DNA from: Thauera sp.
Lineage (GTDB): Bacteria > Pseudomonadota > Gammaproteobacteria > Burkholderiales > Rhodocyclaceae
Length of the DNA: 6,627 bases
Assembly: GCA_023150215.1 (NCBI GenBank)
Contig: JAKLLJ010000188.1
Coordinates: 1 to 6,627, forward strand
Direction: 5' to 3'
The position numbers and the translations under genes were made by a program. The notes beneath the pieces were generated by a model, which was given only the letters and a program-made list of their open reading frames with translations, had not been told where the DNA came from and did not search any database. Below, piece by piece: positions 6,498-6,627 of this stretch (positions within the stretch are counted from its first letter, which is position 1; the number at the start of each line of letters is the position of its first letter).

Positions 6498-6521
6498 GTT
6501 CGCGCCTTCCGGCGCTCCTAC
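6498..6521 (-). repeat. REP unit 4, inverted
   Basis: The minus strand reads the same head GTAGGAGCG and tail GCGCGAAC as the other units. The stem is GCGCC/GGCGC around loop GGAA instead of GCGGC/GCCGC around GGCA. Both stem arms have changed so that pairing is kept, which argues for selection on the hairpin. Confidence 0.75.
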
Positions 6522-6552
6522 GGGAGCCTTCGCCGCGGCGGTGATCCGGCCT

Positions 6553-6627
6553 TCAGTCGAACTGCTTGCGGAAGGTGGCGAACTCGTCGCGCAAGGCATC
6601 GAACTCCTCACGCAGACGGCACACCTC
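6553..6627 (-). CDS. C-terminal end of a coiled-coil protein, possibly YceH/DUF480 (partial)
   Basis: Twenty-four codons in frame to the window edge end in TGA at 6555-6553. They encode EVCRLREEFDALRDEFATF then RKQFD, a heptad-like amphipathic helix rich in Glu/Arg with Leu/Phe at core positions. YceH-family (UPF0502/DUF480) proteins of betaproteobacteria often end in such a Leu/Phe coiled-coil tail finishing 'FRxQF(D/E)', so that is my guess. With 24 residues other coiled-coil proteins cannot be excluded. Transcribed toward lgt but separated from it by the REP cluster. Confidence 0.6.
   Translation of the reverse strand, partial: EVCRLREEFDALRDEFATFRKQFD

Noticed and set aside
6372..6521. 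CRISPR array
   Set aside because: Unit spacing is only about 6 bp between the perfect copies, one unit is inverted, and the units are palindromic REP elements.
4557..6611. Minus-strand open frame of 684 aa spanning lgt, the spacer and part of the decarboxylase
   Set aside because: It is an out-of-frame reading of two real genes with Arg/Ala/Pro-rich text. The true frames carry the conserved motifs.

Overview
The window is a compact, very GC-rich bacterial chromosome segment with every gene on the minus strand, so it reads right to left. Codon use (almost all third positions G or C), the gene families, and the REP-type repeats of the 'GTAGGAGCGGC…GCCGCGAAC' kind point to a betaproteobacterium. 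Something in or near Rhodocyclales (Thauera/Azoarcus-like) is my best guess, from general familiarity only.

Layout in transcription order. (1) 6627-6553: the last 24 codons of a gene ending in a coiled-coil tail, possibly YceH/DUF480. (2) 6552-6350: a 203-bp spacer holding a cluster of four REP units, the last two facing each other as a REPIN. (3) 6349-5561: lgt, prolipoprotein diacylglyceryl transferase. (4) 5560-5432: a 129-bp spacer with a 9+4 bp bulged inverted repeat, a good -10 box and a strong Shine-Dalgarno. (5) 5431-4049: malonyl-CoA decarboxylase. (6) 4041-1573: a membrane-bound HAMP-PAS-GGDEF-EAL protein. (7) 1576-371: an outer-membrane porin-like beta-barrel. (8) 384-1: a small secreted protein resembling PstS-type phosphate-binding proteins, cut by the window edge.

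Genes 5-8 look like one operon. The gaps are +7 bp, a 4-bp ATGA overlap and a 14-bp overlap, and the only visible promoter lies in front of gene 5. The last three products would sit in the inner membrane, outer membrane and periplasm. This suggests an envelope-spanning sensing module: solute enters through the barrel, is bound by the periplasmic protein, and is reported to the periplasmic domain of the c-di-GMP enzyme. That enzyme keeps all the catalytic residues I can check in its EAL domain. Its GGDEF domain has lost metal-binding residues but keeps the guanine-contacting residues and the inhibitory RxxD site, so it is most likely a phosphodiesterase with a regulatory GGDEF domain. The link to malonyl-CoA decarboxylase is unexplained and is one of the more interesting points here.
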